A DNA stretch of 64,000 nucleotides from Alphaproteobacteria bacterium (lineage in GTDB: Bacteria > Pseudomonadota > Alphaproteobacteria > Micropepsales > Micropepsaceae), in the NCBI GenBank assembly GCA_019247845.1, contig JAFBAL010000044.1, positions 51,169-115,168 of the forward strand. Reading direction: 5' to 3'. A program made the translations under genes and the position numbers. The number at the start of each line of letters is the position of its first letter. Position 1 is the first letter of the stretch. Positions 1-8,570 of this stretch are shown in pieces. The notes under the pieces were generated by a model that saw nothing but the letters and a program-made list of their open reading frames with translations, did no database searches and was not told the origin of the DNA.

Positions 1-1480
1 GACCGAAAGGCTCGACCACGAGGCCGAGCTCTGCGAGCTGGTCGGCACGCGCCGCCACGCGCTCGACCTCGGACGGGTCGAGATCGACGACCTCGGGGAT
101 CAGCAGCGGCTGGCGCGCGACGCCGCCATTCTCCATCGCCCGCTTCATGCGCTCATAGACCAGGCGCTCATGCGCCGCGTGCTGATCGACGATGACGATG
201 CCGTCTCTCGTCTGAGCGACGATGTAGGTCTCGTGCAGCTGCGCGCGGGCGGCGCCCAGCGGCGTGTCGGCGGCCGGTGCCTGTCCGGATTCCGGCGCGT
301 CCGCTTCCTCGACGCGGGCGGCGAGCGGCGCGTGGAAATCGCTCGCGGCCTCGAACATGCCCTGCGCAGGGCGCTCGGGGGCGCGCCAGACATAGCTCTC
401 CGGCTTGAGCGAGGCGAGCGTGTCGGCGGCCACCGTGGTCGAGGCGCGATGGCCCGCCTCCGCCAAGGCGCGCTTCAGCGACGAGACGATCAGTCCACGG
501 ACCAATCCGGCGTCGCGGAAGCGCACTTCGGTCTTGGCGGGATGGACGTTGACGTCGACGAAAGCCGGGTCGCAGTCCAGGAACAGCGCCAGCGCGGGAT
601 GGCGGTCGCGCGCCAGGAAGTCGGCATAGGCGCCGCGCACCGCGCCGATGAGCAGCTTGTCGCGCACCGGCCGTCCGTTGACGAACAGGAACTGCATCGT
701 CGAATTGGCGCGATTGTAGGTCGGCAGGCCCGCGAAGCCTGCGATGGCGACGCCCTCGCGCTCGATCGCGACCGGAGCGGCATTGTCGCCGAAGTCGCGG
801 CCCATGATCTTCGCGAGCCGGCTCAGCCGGTCGAGCTGCTTCTTCTGGCCTGCCGCTTCGCCGCTTGAGGCCTCGGGCGGCAGATCGAGCGCGCGCCGTC
901 CGTCGAGGGTCAGCGAGAACGACACGTCGGGGCGCGCCATCGCGAGCCGCTTGATGACGTCGAGCGTCGCCAAGTCCTCGGACCGCGACGATTTCAGGAA
1001 CTTGAGCCGCGCCGGCGTCGCATAGAACAGCTCGCGCACCTCGACGCGCGTGCCGTGCTGGCCGCGGGCGCGGAAGCCGCAAGGGCCGGGCGCGGTCGCG
1101 TGGCCGCCCTCGACCTTGATCTCGTGGGCCTCGCCGGTCGCGGTGCGGCTCCGGATCGTGAGCCGCGCCACCGCACCGATCGACGGCAGCGCCTCGCCGC
1201 GGAAACCCATGGTGGAGATGTTGGTCAGATCGTCGCCGTCGAGCTTGGAGGTCGCGTGACGCTCGACCGCGAGCGCGAGCTCGCCGGGGTCCATGCCCAG
1301 CCCCTCGTCCTCGACGAGGATCAGCTCGGCCCCGCCGGCCGATACCGCGACGTCGATGCGCAGAGCGCCCGCATCGAGCGCGTTCTCGACCAATTCCTTG
1401 ACGGCGCTGGCCGGACGCTCGACCACCTCGCCCGCGGCGATGCGGTTGATCGTGCCTTCGTCGAGACGGCGAATCCTCAT
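1..1480 (-). CDS. mutL: DNA mismatch repair protein MutL (C-terminal end cut by window edge)
   Basis: This is the mismatch-repair ATPase that links MutS recognition to strand excision. About 493 codons are visible from the ATG at 1480 to the left edge. The N-terminal GHKL ATPase motifs are clear: an IAAGEVV box near residue 15, [10 protein letters not shown] near 30, and [12 protein letters not shown] near 90. After a variable linker, the dimerisation/endonuclease domain begins with [14 protein letters not shown]. The missing part is the end of the C-terminal domain. Only 8 nt separate it from pgi, which lies upstream on the same strand, so the two are probably cotranscribed. Confidence 0.95.
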   Translation of the reverse strand, partial: MRIRRLDEGTINRIAAGEVVERPASAVKELVENALDAGALRIDVAVSAGGAELILVEDEGLGMDPGELALAVERHATSKLDGDDLTNISTMGFRGEALPSIGAVARLTIRSRTATGEAHEIKVEGGHATAPGPCGFRARGQHGTRVEVRELFYATPARLKFLKSSRSEDLATLDVIKRLAMARPDVSFSLTLDGRRALDLPPEASSGEAAGQKKQLDRLSRLAKIMGRDFGDNAAPVAIEREGVAIAGFAGLPTYNRANSTMQFLFVNGRPVRDKLLIGAVRGAYADFLARDRHPALALFLDCDPAFVDVNVHPAKTEVRFRDAGLVRGLIVSSLKRALAEAGHRASTTVAADTLASLKPESYVWRAPERPAQGMFEAASDFHAPLAARVEEADAPESGQAPAADTPLGAARAQLHETYIVAQTRDGIVIVDQHAAHERLVYERMKRAMENGGVARQPLLIPEVVDLDPSEVERVAARADQLAELGLVVEPFG

Positions 1481-1488
1481 GGGCTATC

Positions 1489-2718
1489 CTAGCCCGCGAG
1501 ATATTCCCTCGCGAGGACCTTGCCCTCTTCCACGCCGGGCTGGTCGAAGGGATCGACGCCCATCAGCCGGCCCATCACGATGGTCTCGAGCATGAAGTGC
1601 ATCATCAGGGCGCCGACCGAGCGCGCGTCGATGGTGGGCATGTGGATGCGGCGCACCGGGCGGCCGTTGCGCGCCAGGGTCTTTGCCGTCGCGCGCACCT
1701 CGGCATCGACGAGGTCGCCCATCGTCTTGCCGGCGAGATAGTCGATGCCAAGCGACGCGGCGCGTTTGGACGGAGCCGCGGGCCCATGCCCTTTCATGTC
1801 GGTCGATAGCAGCGTGTAGAGCGACTTGCCCGGCCCGTCGCGGAACAATTGCAGCTGGCTGTGCTGGTCGACCGGGCCGACCGCGCCCACCGGCGTCGAG
1901 CCCTTGCCGTCCTTGCCGAGGCTCTCGGCCCAGAGCTGGCGCCACCAGCCCTGCAAGGTCGATAGCCGGTCCGCATAGGCCCAGAGCACCGTCTGGTCGA
2001 GGCGTCCGGCTTGCGCCAGCGCGAAATGCAGCGCCGCGCCTTCCGCCGCGCGCGACGGTTCGGCCAAGGTCTCGGCCGCGCCGGCGCGCAACGCCTTCAC
2101 GTCGATGCCCATCAAGAGCGCGGGCAAGGCGCCCACCACGCTGAGCACCGAATAGCGTCCGCCGATGCCGGTCGGGTGGTCGAGCACCGGACAGTCGATC
2201 GCGCGCGCGAACTTGAGCAGCGGCGAATCCTTCGGTTCCGTCACGACCGCGAAATGATATTTGAGGTATTGGCTCGCGCCGAGCCGGTCGAAGACGTCGG
2301 CCGCGCTCAGCGCCTGCATCAAGGTCTCGGCCGTGCCGCCCGACTTCGAGATCACCACGAAGCGCGTGGTCTTGAGATCGGCGGTTTTGAGGAAATGCTC
2401 CCACGAGAACGGATCGGGATTGTCGTGGAAGCTGACGCGCGCGCCCTTTCGGCCAAAGGCCTCGAGCGCGGTCTTGAGTGCCTGGCCGCCCAGGCTCGAG
2501 CCGCCGATGCCGAGCACCGCGACGTCGCTGGTCTTGTCGCACCAGCCGTCGACCACCTTCTGCGCGGCGTCGATGTCGGAGGTCTGGCCCGGGATGGAGA
2601 GCAGCTCGATGCCGCTCTTCATCGTTGCGTCCAGATGGGTCTGCGCCTCTTTCAGCGCCGCGTCATAGCCCGCGACCGAGGCGAGCTCGAGGGAGATATC
2701 GAAGGATGCCATCGCCAT
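1489..2718 (-). CDS. pgi: Glucose-6-phosphate isomerase (short form)
   Basis: It interconverts glucose-6-phosphate and fructose-6-phosphate in the cytosol. At 409 aa it is the short type rather than the ~550 aa enterobacterial form. The SIS-fold phosphate-binding segment reads GIGGSSLGGQALK near residue 72, followed by SKSGGTAET near 124. The family signature GPVDQHSQLQLF lies near residue 283, and the C-terminal stretch holds the conserved GALMMHFMLET region. Methionines at codons 1 and 3 are both plausible starts. It sits directly upstream of mutL. Confidence 0.95.
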   Translation of the reverse strand: MAMASFDISLELASVAGYDAALKEAQTHLDATMKSGIELLSIPGQTSDIDAAQKVVDGWCDKTSDVAVLGIGGSSLGGQALKTALEAFGRKGARVSFHDNPDPFSWEHFLKTADLKTTRFVVISKSGGTAETLMQALSAADVFDRLGASQYLKYHFAVVTEPKDSPLLKFARAIDCPVLDHPTGIGGRYSVLSVVGALPALLMGIDVKALRAGAAETLAEPSRAAEGAALHFALAQAGRLDQTVLWAYADRLSTLQGWWRQLWAESLGKDGKGSTPVGAVGPVDQHSQLQLFRDGPGKSLYTLLSTDMKGHGPAAPSKRAASLGIDYLAGKTMGDLVDAEVRATAKTLARNGRPVRRIHMPTIDARSVGALMMHFMLETIVMGRLMGVDPFDQPGVEEGKVLAREYLAG

Positions 2719-2762
2719 AGAATGTCATACGCGGCGATAGGTTCCAACGACGTCTTGGGCGC

Positions 2763-4511
2763 TCACATATGGTCGAGGCGCGGATCGAGGTTGGTCGCCC
2801 AATGGGCCCGGAACACCTTCTCGGCCGCCCGCCATTTGTCGACCTGGCCGCTGAGCTTCGCGGCCTCCATGAGCCCGAAATAGGCCCAGCCGTTGCCGGG
2901 CCGGGTCTGGAGGCTCTCATTGAGCAGTTCCTCGGCTTTCTTCAGGTAAAGCGGCGGCGGCGCACCTTCCTCGGCCCGGAGATAGAACGATGCCAAGGTC
3001 TGCTTCACCGGCAGGACCCAGCTGCCGGGCAGACCGTCGGGCATCCTCGTCTGGATCGCCGCCGCGGTCTCGCCTTCGCGGATCGCATCGCGCCAGTTTT
3101 TCTGCTGTGCGGCCACCTGGGCATGCGCAAGATGGGACATGATGTCGACCAGGCACGGCTCGGTATGGAAGACCTTGAGCTTGTCCGGACATTGGTCCTT
3201 GTTCGGATAGGCGTTCACTGCAGCGTCGAACTCTGCGAGATCGTCTTTCCATTCCACCCCGCTCCACAGCGTCGCGCGCAGGCGGACATAGCGATAGGCG
3301 ACGGTCGCAAGCGGCTGCTTGTCTCCGGGCTTGGGGAACAGGAAGACGTCTCCCGACTGCAACAGCGGGAAACGGCCCAGATAGTACATCGCGCGATAAT
3401 AGTCCTGACGGTAGCTGCCGGCCGTCTTCGGCTGCGTATCGAGAAGACGCGCGGCCGCGATCTCCACGACGTCCTTCTGCCCGCGCATGAGCGCCGCCCA
3501 CATCAGCGACTGCAGCACGTGCGGATAGGAATCGTAGCGATAGCGGTCGCCGTCGGGGTGAACGAGCTTGTTGTTGGGGTCAGCGAAGTACCTGTCGTCC
3601 GCCTTCATCGCCTTGTCGTCGGAGATGACCGCCTTTTCCGGCTTACCGAGCAGGAGATAGATGTGCGACGGCATGTGCACCATGTGTCCCGCATTGGGGG
3701 CCATGCCGCCCCGCTGGTCGGCGGCCGCCTCGGCGGGTCCCGGCATGTTCGACGCCTCCATCAGATGCAGATACCAGTACCAGAGCCCGGTATGGGTCTC
3801 GTTGAACGGCGCGTCCATCGCGAGCTTTATCGCGGCGCGCCCTTCGGCCAGCCTGTCGCCGCGCGGATTGCCGAGGATCGCATCCATGTAGAGGCAGGTG
3901 ATCTCGGCGTCGTGGTTGTTGTTCGACCAGAACTGCCGCATGAATCCGTGATAGTCGGACACGCGCTTGCTGTAGCAGTTCTCGCCGTTATTGCAGTTCT
4001 CGGTGCGGACCAGCAGCGCGCCGACGAGGCCTGTCGCCTGCTTCTGCTTGTTTGGATCGAAGATCTTGTCGGCTTCGGTGAGCGCCCTGCGCGCCTCCTG
4101 GCGGTCGGGCTCGGGGGTGAGGAACTCGCCCGGCCTGACGCTCAGCGACGCCGCGATTCCCCAATAGCAGTATCCGCAGCGCGTTTTGGTGAGCTCGGCG
4201 AGCGCGGCCGCCTTGCGGAACGCGCGATAGGCCTCGCGGAAATTGAAGGCGTAATAGAAGCGCAGGCCCTGGTTGAAATAGTTCTGGACGTCCCGGTCGT
4301 CGCGGTAGAGCTCCCGCTTGGTCGCGCCAAGTCCTTCGAACAGAGGGATCGTATCGGAGTCCTTCTCGGCCAGGCAGACGGTGGGAAGCTCTGCATCCCC
4401 GTTCGGGTGCGCGTTACGCCAATTCGCGCAGTCCGTGTGGAGGTCCGCACGAGCGGGCGTAGCGCCCAGAACCGCAAGAACGAGAGCGAGCGCAAAGCCG
4501 GCCCGACGCAT
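2763..4511 (-). CDS. Secreted tetratricopeptide-repeat protein
   Basis: A 582 aa exported protein with a clear Sec signal peptide (about residues 1-22, ending ATPARA). The mature part is helical and repeat-rich. A TPR-like helix pair (FNQGLRFYYAFNFREAYRAF) is visible near residue 78, and more degenerate repeats lie near the C-terminus around NWRDAIREGE. A His/Met-rich stretch (GHMVHMPSHIYLLLG) near residue 270 is typical of a widespread TPR family of unknown role. I see no catalytic motif. The ligand or partner is unknown. Confidence 0.75.
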   Translation of the reverse strand: MRRAGFALALVLAVLGATPARADLHTDCANWRNAHPNGDAELPTVCLAEKDSDTIPLFEGLGATKRELYRDDRDVQNYFNQGLRFYYAFNFREAYRAFRKAAALAELTKTRCGYCYWGIAASLSVRPGEFLTPEPDRQEARRALTEADKIFDPNKQKQATGLVGALLVRTENCNNGENCYSKRVSDYHGFMRQFWSNNNHDAEITCLYMDAILGNPRGDRLAEGRAAIKLAMDAPFNETHTGLWYWYLHLMEASNMPGPAEAAADQRGGMAPNAGHMVHMPSHIYLLLGKPEKAVISDDKAMKADDRYFADPNNKLVHPDGDRYRYDSYPHVLQSLMWAALMRGQKDVVEIAAARLLDTQPKTAGSYRQDYYRAMYYLGRFPLLQSGDVFLFPKPGDKQPLATVAYRYVRLRATLWSGVEWKDDLAEFDAAVNAYPNKDQCPDKLKVFHTEPCLVDIMSHLAHAQVAAQQKNWRDAIREGETAAAIQTRMPDGLPGSWVLPVKQTLASFYLRAEEGAPPPLYLKKAEELLNESLQTRPGNGWAYFGLMEAAKLSGQVDKWRAAEKVFRAHWATNLDPRLDHM

Positions 4512-4544
4512 CTTCTTCCCCCCGAGATGGAATCGGGAAGAATT

Positions 4545-5846
4545 CTACTTGCTTTTGACCGTCCCCGCCACGACGACGGTCAGCTTCCCGGGATCGAACA
4601 GCTTCTTCGCCACCCGCTTCACGTCGTCGAGGGTTATGGCGTTGATCAGCCCATTGCGCTTGGCGACGTAGTCGACGGACAGGCCGGCGCGCTGGAAGGC
4701 TGAGAGCTGCGAGGCGGTGCCCTGGTTCGACGCGAAGGCGCGCGGGAACGAGCCCGTGAGATAGGTCTTGGCGTCGGCGAGCTCCTGCGGCGTCGGGCCC
4801 TGGTCGGCGAACCTGGTCATGGTCTCGCGCACCGTGTCGAGCGTCTCCTGCATCGCGTCGGCGCGCGTGGCGACGAGGCCTTCGATGGCGCCGGCGCGGC
4901 GCAGGTCGGAAAGCTCCGTCGAGATGTCGTAGGTGAGCCCCTTCTTCTCGCGCACGTCGGCGGTCAGCCGCGAGGCGAAGCCGCCGCCGCCCAGGATATA
5001 ATTCGCGACATAGGCGGGCAGGAAATCCTTGTCGGAGCGGATCACGCCGGGCAGCCCGAACACGGCATTGGGTTGCGGCACGTCCATCTTGACGACATGG
5101 ATCCCGGGCGCGCCAAGCCGCGCGGCGCGCGACGGCAAGGGCGGCTGCTTGGCGCCCAAGGGCCCAAAGGTCGCTTTCACGATGTCGGCCAGCTGCGCTG
5201 CGGTAAGGTCGCCGGCGGCGGCGATCTTCAAGCCTCCGTGCACCCAATGGCTCGCGGCGAAGTTCTTGAGATCGATGCGGTTGATCGCGTTCAGCCCCGC
5301 CGGATCGCCGTCGGTGGAATGCGCGTAAGGATGGCCGCCGAAGAACACGCGGTTGAACTCGCGCGCCGCAACCTCGGATGGGTCCTCGTCCTGCTGCGCC
5401 AGGTTCTGCAGCATCTGCGTGCGCACGCGCGCGATGGCGTCGCCGTCGAAGCGCGGCTTGGCGAGCGCCATGGCGAGCAGCTTGAACGCGTCCTTGGCAT
5501 TGGCGCTCAGGGTCACCAGCGTGACGACGGTCCAGTCGCGGTCGGTCTGGACGCTGAGCTGGATCGCGCGGTCGGCCAGCGCGTCGTGGAAGGCGCGCGA
5601 ATTGGTGTTGGCCGCGCCCTCGTCCATCATCGAGGCGGCGAACGAGGCGAGCCCGTTCTTGCCCGGAGGATCGTAGGACGAGCCGGCGGGGAACGAGGCG
5701 ACCAGCGCGACCATCGGCAGGGTGTGGTCCTCGGCGAACCACACCTCCTCGCCCTTGGCGAGTTTGAGCTGCTTGGCGCCGAAGGCCTGCGCGCCCAGCG
5801 GCGCCAGCGCGACCATCGCACCGATAAGAAGCGCGCGCATTCTCAT
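4545..5846 (-). CDS. M16-family peptidase-like subunit lacking the zinc site
   Basis: A 433 aa protein with the M16 (pitrilysin/MPP) fold and an N-terminal signal peptide. Where the active family has HxxEH, this one reads ASFAASMMDEGA, so it should not bind catalytic zinc. That is the pattern of the non-catalytic half of bacterial M16 heterodimers. Its ATG overlaps the stop of the active M16 gene (ATGA at 5843-5846), which implies translational coupling and 1:1 assembly. The second methionine, at 5840, is an alternative start. Confidence 0.88.
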   Translation of the reverse strand: MRMRALLIGAMVALAPLGAQAFGAKQLKLAKGEEVWFAEDHTLPMVALVASFPAGSSYDPPGKNGLASFAASMMDEGAANTNSRAFHDALADRAIQLSVQTDRDWTVVTLVTLSANAKDAFKLLAMALAKPRFDGDAIARVRTQMLQNLAQQDEDPSEVAAREFNRVFFGGHPYAHSTDGDPAGLNAINRIDLKNFAASHWVHGGLKIAAAGDLTAAQLADIVKATFGPLGAKQPPLPSRAARLGAPGIHVVKMDVPQPNAVFGLPGVIRSDKDFLPAYVANYILGGGGFASRLTADVREKKGLTYDISTELSDLRRAGAIEGLVATRADAMQETLDTVRETMTRFADQGPTPQELADAKTYLTGSFPRAFASNQGTASQLSAFQRAGLSVDYVAKRNGLINAITLDDVKRVAKKLFDPGKLTVVVAGTVKSK

Positions 5847-7186
5847 GGCGAAGCCGGGGTGAGTTCGGCGGTGACGGACTCGCGCTTGATGAGGTTGTCG
5901 CGCGCGACCTTGGCGACCTGATCGCCCGGGACCTGCTGGATGCGGTCGGGCCAGGCGCGCACGTCGAACACCGTCAAGCCGATCGACAGCGCCTGTCCGT
6001 AAGCGGACGCCATCGCGAACTGGCTGTCGCGGCGATAGGTGGCGCTGGCCACGAGCTGCGTCTTGGCGCGGGCGAGGTCCTTGGCATCGGGCTTCGTCTT
6101 CGCGGCGTTGGCGAGCACCGCGTCGATGGCGTGCTCGAGCACGTCCATTCGCACGCCCGGGCGCGGATAGGCGAAGAGCGTGAACGAGCCGGCATCGCGG
6201 TGATAGCCGTCATAGCTCGCGCCCGCATTGGTCGCGAGCCGCTTCTCGACCACCAGCCGCTTGTAGAGGGTCGAGGAATAGTCGCCGCCCAGAAGCTGCG
6301 CCAAGGTCTCCAGCGCCTCGGCCTGGCCGGGCGCGGCTTCCGCATAGGACGGCACGCGGTATTCGCGCATGAACAACGGCACCTTGGCGTCCTTGCTCGA
6401 CACGTTCAGCCGCGTCTCGCCCATGCGCGGAGGCTCGGCAAAGGCCGCGCGCGGCAGAAGCTCGCGCGCCGGCACCTTGGCATAGGCCGCCTGCGCCAGG
6501 TTGCGCACCTCGTCGACGCTGACGTCGCCGGCGACGACAAGGATCGCGTTGTTGGGCGCGTAGTGGTGATTGTAGAAGTCCTGCGCCTCGGCGCGGCCGA
6601 TATGGCGGATCTCCTCTGGCCAGCCGATCACCGGGCGGCCGTAAGGGTGCGACAGCATAAGGGCCGCGTCTATCTGCTCGTTGAACAGCGCCTGAGGGTC
6701 GTTGTCGATGCGCATGCGGCGCTCTTCCAGCACCACGTCGCGCTCCGGCGCCACCGCCTTGTCGGAAAGATCGAGATTGGCCATCCGGTCCGCCTCGAGC
6801 GCCATCGCGCCGGCCAGCCGGTCCTTGGCGATCTCCTCGTAGAACGCGGTATAGTCGTGGGTGGTGAAGGCGTTGTCCTCGCCGCCGTTGCGCGCGATGG
6901 TCTGGCTGAAGGTGTCCCCGGGCGCCTTCTTGGTGCCGCGGAACATCATGTGCTCGAAGAAATGGGCGAGCCCCGACAGCCCCTGCGGATCGTCGACGCC
7001 GCCGACCTTGAACCAGATCATTTGCGTGACGACCGGCGCGCGGCGGTCGGGGATGACCACGACCTGCATGCCGTTCTGCAGCGCGAACTGGAACGCCTTG
7101 GGCGCCTCGGCGTCCGCGCCGCCCGCGACGAGCAAGAGCGATGCGGTCGCCACAACAAGCGCGAAGCGATGGCGTAGGGCAGTCAA
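5843..7186 (-). CDS. M16-family zinc metallopeptidase (active subunit), secreted
   Basis: The catalytic partner of the downstream inactive M16 subunit. The inverted zinc motif H75-F-F-E78-H79 is present, with the distal acidic region (EEIAKDRLAGAMALEADRM) about 75 residues later. I place the start at the TTG at 7186 because an AGG sequence lies about 10 nt upstream and the result is a clean signal peptide (MTALRHRFALVVATASLLLV, cleavage near ADA). A GTG at 7213 in the same frame is an alternative. It gives 447 aa, close to the family norm. It probably degrades peptides in the periplasm. Confidence 0.88.
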   Translation of the reverse strand: MTALRHRFALVVATASLLLVAGGADAEAPKAFQFALQNGMQVVVIPDRRAPVVTQMIWFKVGGVDDPQGLSGLAHFFEHMMFRGTKKAPGDTFSQTIARNGGEDNAFTTHDYTAFYEEIAKDRLAGAMALEADRMANLDLSDKAVAPERDVVLEERRMRIDNDPQALFNEQIDAALMLSHPYGRPVIGWPEEIRHIGRAEAQDFYNHHYAPNNAILVVAGDVSVDEVRNLAQAAYAKVPARELLPRAAFAEPPRMGETRLNVSSKDAKVPLFMREYRVPSYAEAAPGQAEALETLAQLLGGDYSSTLYKRLVVEKRLATNAGASYDGYHRDAGSFTLFAYPRPGVRMDVLEHAIDAVLANAAKTKPDAKDLARAKTQLVASATYRRDSQFAMASAYGQALSIGLTVFDVRAWPDRIQQVPGDQVAKVARDNLIKRESVTAELTPASP

Positions 7187-7213
7187 AGCGTGGATACCTA
7201 CCAAGATTGTCAC

Positions 7214-7327
7214 GGCCCGCGAATGCGGACCGCCCAGTTGAAACCCTGCGCGATTGTCGCCGGCGCGGCGCAGCTTAGTCCTCCAGCAAGAGAATGCGTC
7301 AGCTGGGTGGCCCGCATTCGCGGGCCA
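7214..7327. repeat. Pair of inverted REP-like palindromes
   Basis: In the gap upstream of the M16 pair there are two related palindromes. At 7308-7327 an 8 bp perfect stem (TGGCCCGC / GCGGGCCA) encloses a 4 nt ATTC loop. At 7214-7231 an imperfect copy (GGCCCGC, GAAT, GCGGACC) lies in the opposite orientation. The spacing and opposite orientation resemble bacterial interspersed REP elements. They could act as a hairpin between the DUF3035 gene and the M16 pair. Confidence 0.55.
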
Positions 7328-7341
7328 TGACGCCGCACTAA

Positions 7342-7941
7342 CTAGAAAATCCCATCGAGCCAGCCGTGGGACTCCTTGTCGTCGGAGTCCTTGTCGTCCT
7401 TCTGCTCCTGGATCGTGGCGGAGTCCTTCGACCCCTTCTGGCCCGAGGCCTTCTGCGCCGACAGGCGCCGGTCCTCGGACTCGGCGTTGACCGGGGAGCC
7501 CGGCACCTTCTCGTCCTGCCAGAACAGCACCTTCTTGGTGAAGCTGTCGTCGGCGGCTTCCATGGCACGCCCGTCGGCGGCGATCTCCTGGCGGATCGAC
7601 GGATCGATCCGGTTCACGCCGGCTTGGGCGAGCAGGAGCTTCTCGGATTCCGAATAGTCGCCCGGAATCTGCTTGGCGGCGGCGACCGGATCGGTATCGA
7701 ACAGCGCCGATTGCGCGGCGTCGGTCGGCGCCACCTGGTTGGTCGGCGCGGCGCCGTCGCGCGGCGGCTTGAGCGCATATTCCGGCGGGATGATGAGGGG
7801 CTGCTTGGTGACGATCGCGAACTCGTCGGGGCCTTCCTTGTTGATGCCGGCGGCCCGGCGCAGAGAATCGCAACCCATCAACGACAGCGCGCAGACGCCG
7901 AGCACGGCGAAGCGCACGAACGCACGCGAACGGTATTCCAT
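7342..7941 (-). CDS. DUF3035 lipoprotein
   Basis: A 199 aa predicted lipoprotein. The signal peptide ends in a lipobox (LSLMGC), giving a lipidated cysteine in the envelope. The segment GPDEFAIVTKQPLIIPPEYALKPP is the hallmark of the DUF3035 family, which is conserved in Alphaproteobacteria and has no known function. The acidic, lysine-rich tail looks disordered. I prefer the ATG at 7941, with GGAG about 7 nt upstream, over the ATG at 7953. It follows lspA on the same strand, a common arrangement in the class. Confidence 0.85.
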   Translation of the reverse strand: MEYRSRAFVRFAVLGVCALSLMGCDSLRRAAGINKEGPDEFAIVTKQPLIIPPEYALKPPRDGAAPTNQVAPTDAAQSALFDTDPVAAAKQIPGDYSESEKLLLAQAGVNRIDPSIRQEIAADGRAMEAADDSFTKKVLFWQDEKVPGSPVNAESEDRRLSAQKASGQKGSKDSATIQEQKDDKDSDDKESHGWLDGIF

Positions 7942-7992
7942 GACCACTCCCATATTAGGGAACGCTCCCCGCGTTCGGGGACCGCTCCCATG

Positions 7993-8508
7993 TCAGGCGC
8001 TGTCGCCCCCTGCCCGGGTCTCAGGCTTCAGCAGCGCGTCGTATAAAAGGGCGATGACGCCGAAGGTGATGGCGGCATCCGCGACATTGAACACATACCA
8101 GTCGTAGCCACGGCCGTAAAAGTGGAAAAAGTCGGCGACCCGCCCATAGATTAACCGGTCTATCAGATTGCCTAGCGCCCCGCCGATGACGAGGCCGAGG
8201 CCCACGGTCAGCGCCAACCGGTCGGAATTCCACAGCCACCAGCCCAAAGCCGCCACCGCGGCGATGGAAAACAGCGCCAAAGCCGCGGTTCCTTCCGGTC
8301 CGCTGGCGGGGAACAGCCCGTAGGAAACGCCCGGATTCCACACCATGACCAGGTTAAAAAACGGCAAGACCGGGACGGCTTCGCCGTTGGCGAAGTCCTT
8401 GAAGCCGAAGCCGTACAGCATGAGCGTCTTCGACCCCTGGTCGAGGATCAGCGCCAGGCCGGCCGCGGCGAGGCCCGCCTCGCGGGCGTTGAGAATCCAG
8501 TTCTTCAT
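7993..8508 (-). CDS. lspA: Lipoprotein signal peptidase (signal peptidase II)
   Basis: An inner-membrane aspartyl protease that removes the signal peptide of lipidated prolipoproteins. About four membrane helices are evident. The two catalytic-Asp motifs are present: GNLIDRLIYGRVADFF near the third helix and NVADAAITFG in the last. I place the start at MKNWILNAREAG (171 aa). Two further in-frame ATG codons upstream (to 8541) come from a small tandem duplication at the junction with ileS and would add a non-homologous leader. Confidence 0.93.
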   Translation of the reverse strand: MKNWILNAREAGLAAAGLALILDQGSKTLMLYGFGFKDFANGEAVPVLPFFNLVMVWNPGVSYGLFPASGPEGTAALALFSIAAVAALGWWLWNSDRLALTVGLGLVIGGALGNLIDRLIYGRVADFFHFYGRGYDWYVFNVADAAITFGVIALLYDALLKPETRAGGDSA

Positions 8509-8570
8509 GTCCCAGGTCTTCATCCGCGTCTTCATGTCCACGTCGTCTTCATGTCCACGTCTTCATGCCG
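8503..8570. repeat. Short tandem duplication at the ileS-lspA junction
   Basis: A unit of about 14-17 nt containing TCTTCATGTCCACG (plus strand) is repeated with variation four to five times between the lspA start and the ileS stop. On the coding strand each unit supplies an ATGAAGAC start-like sequence, so several candidate start codons are stacked in front of lspA. Confidence 0.6.

Noticed and set aside
2769..4703. 644 aa open frame on the plus strand
   Set aside because: Antisense shadow of the TPR protein gene, with composition typical of GC-rich third-position bias and no homology I recognise.
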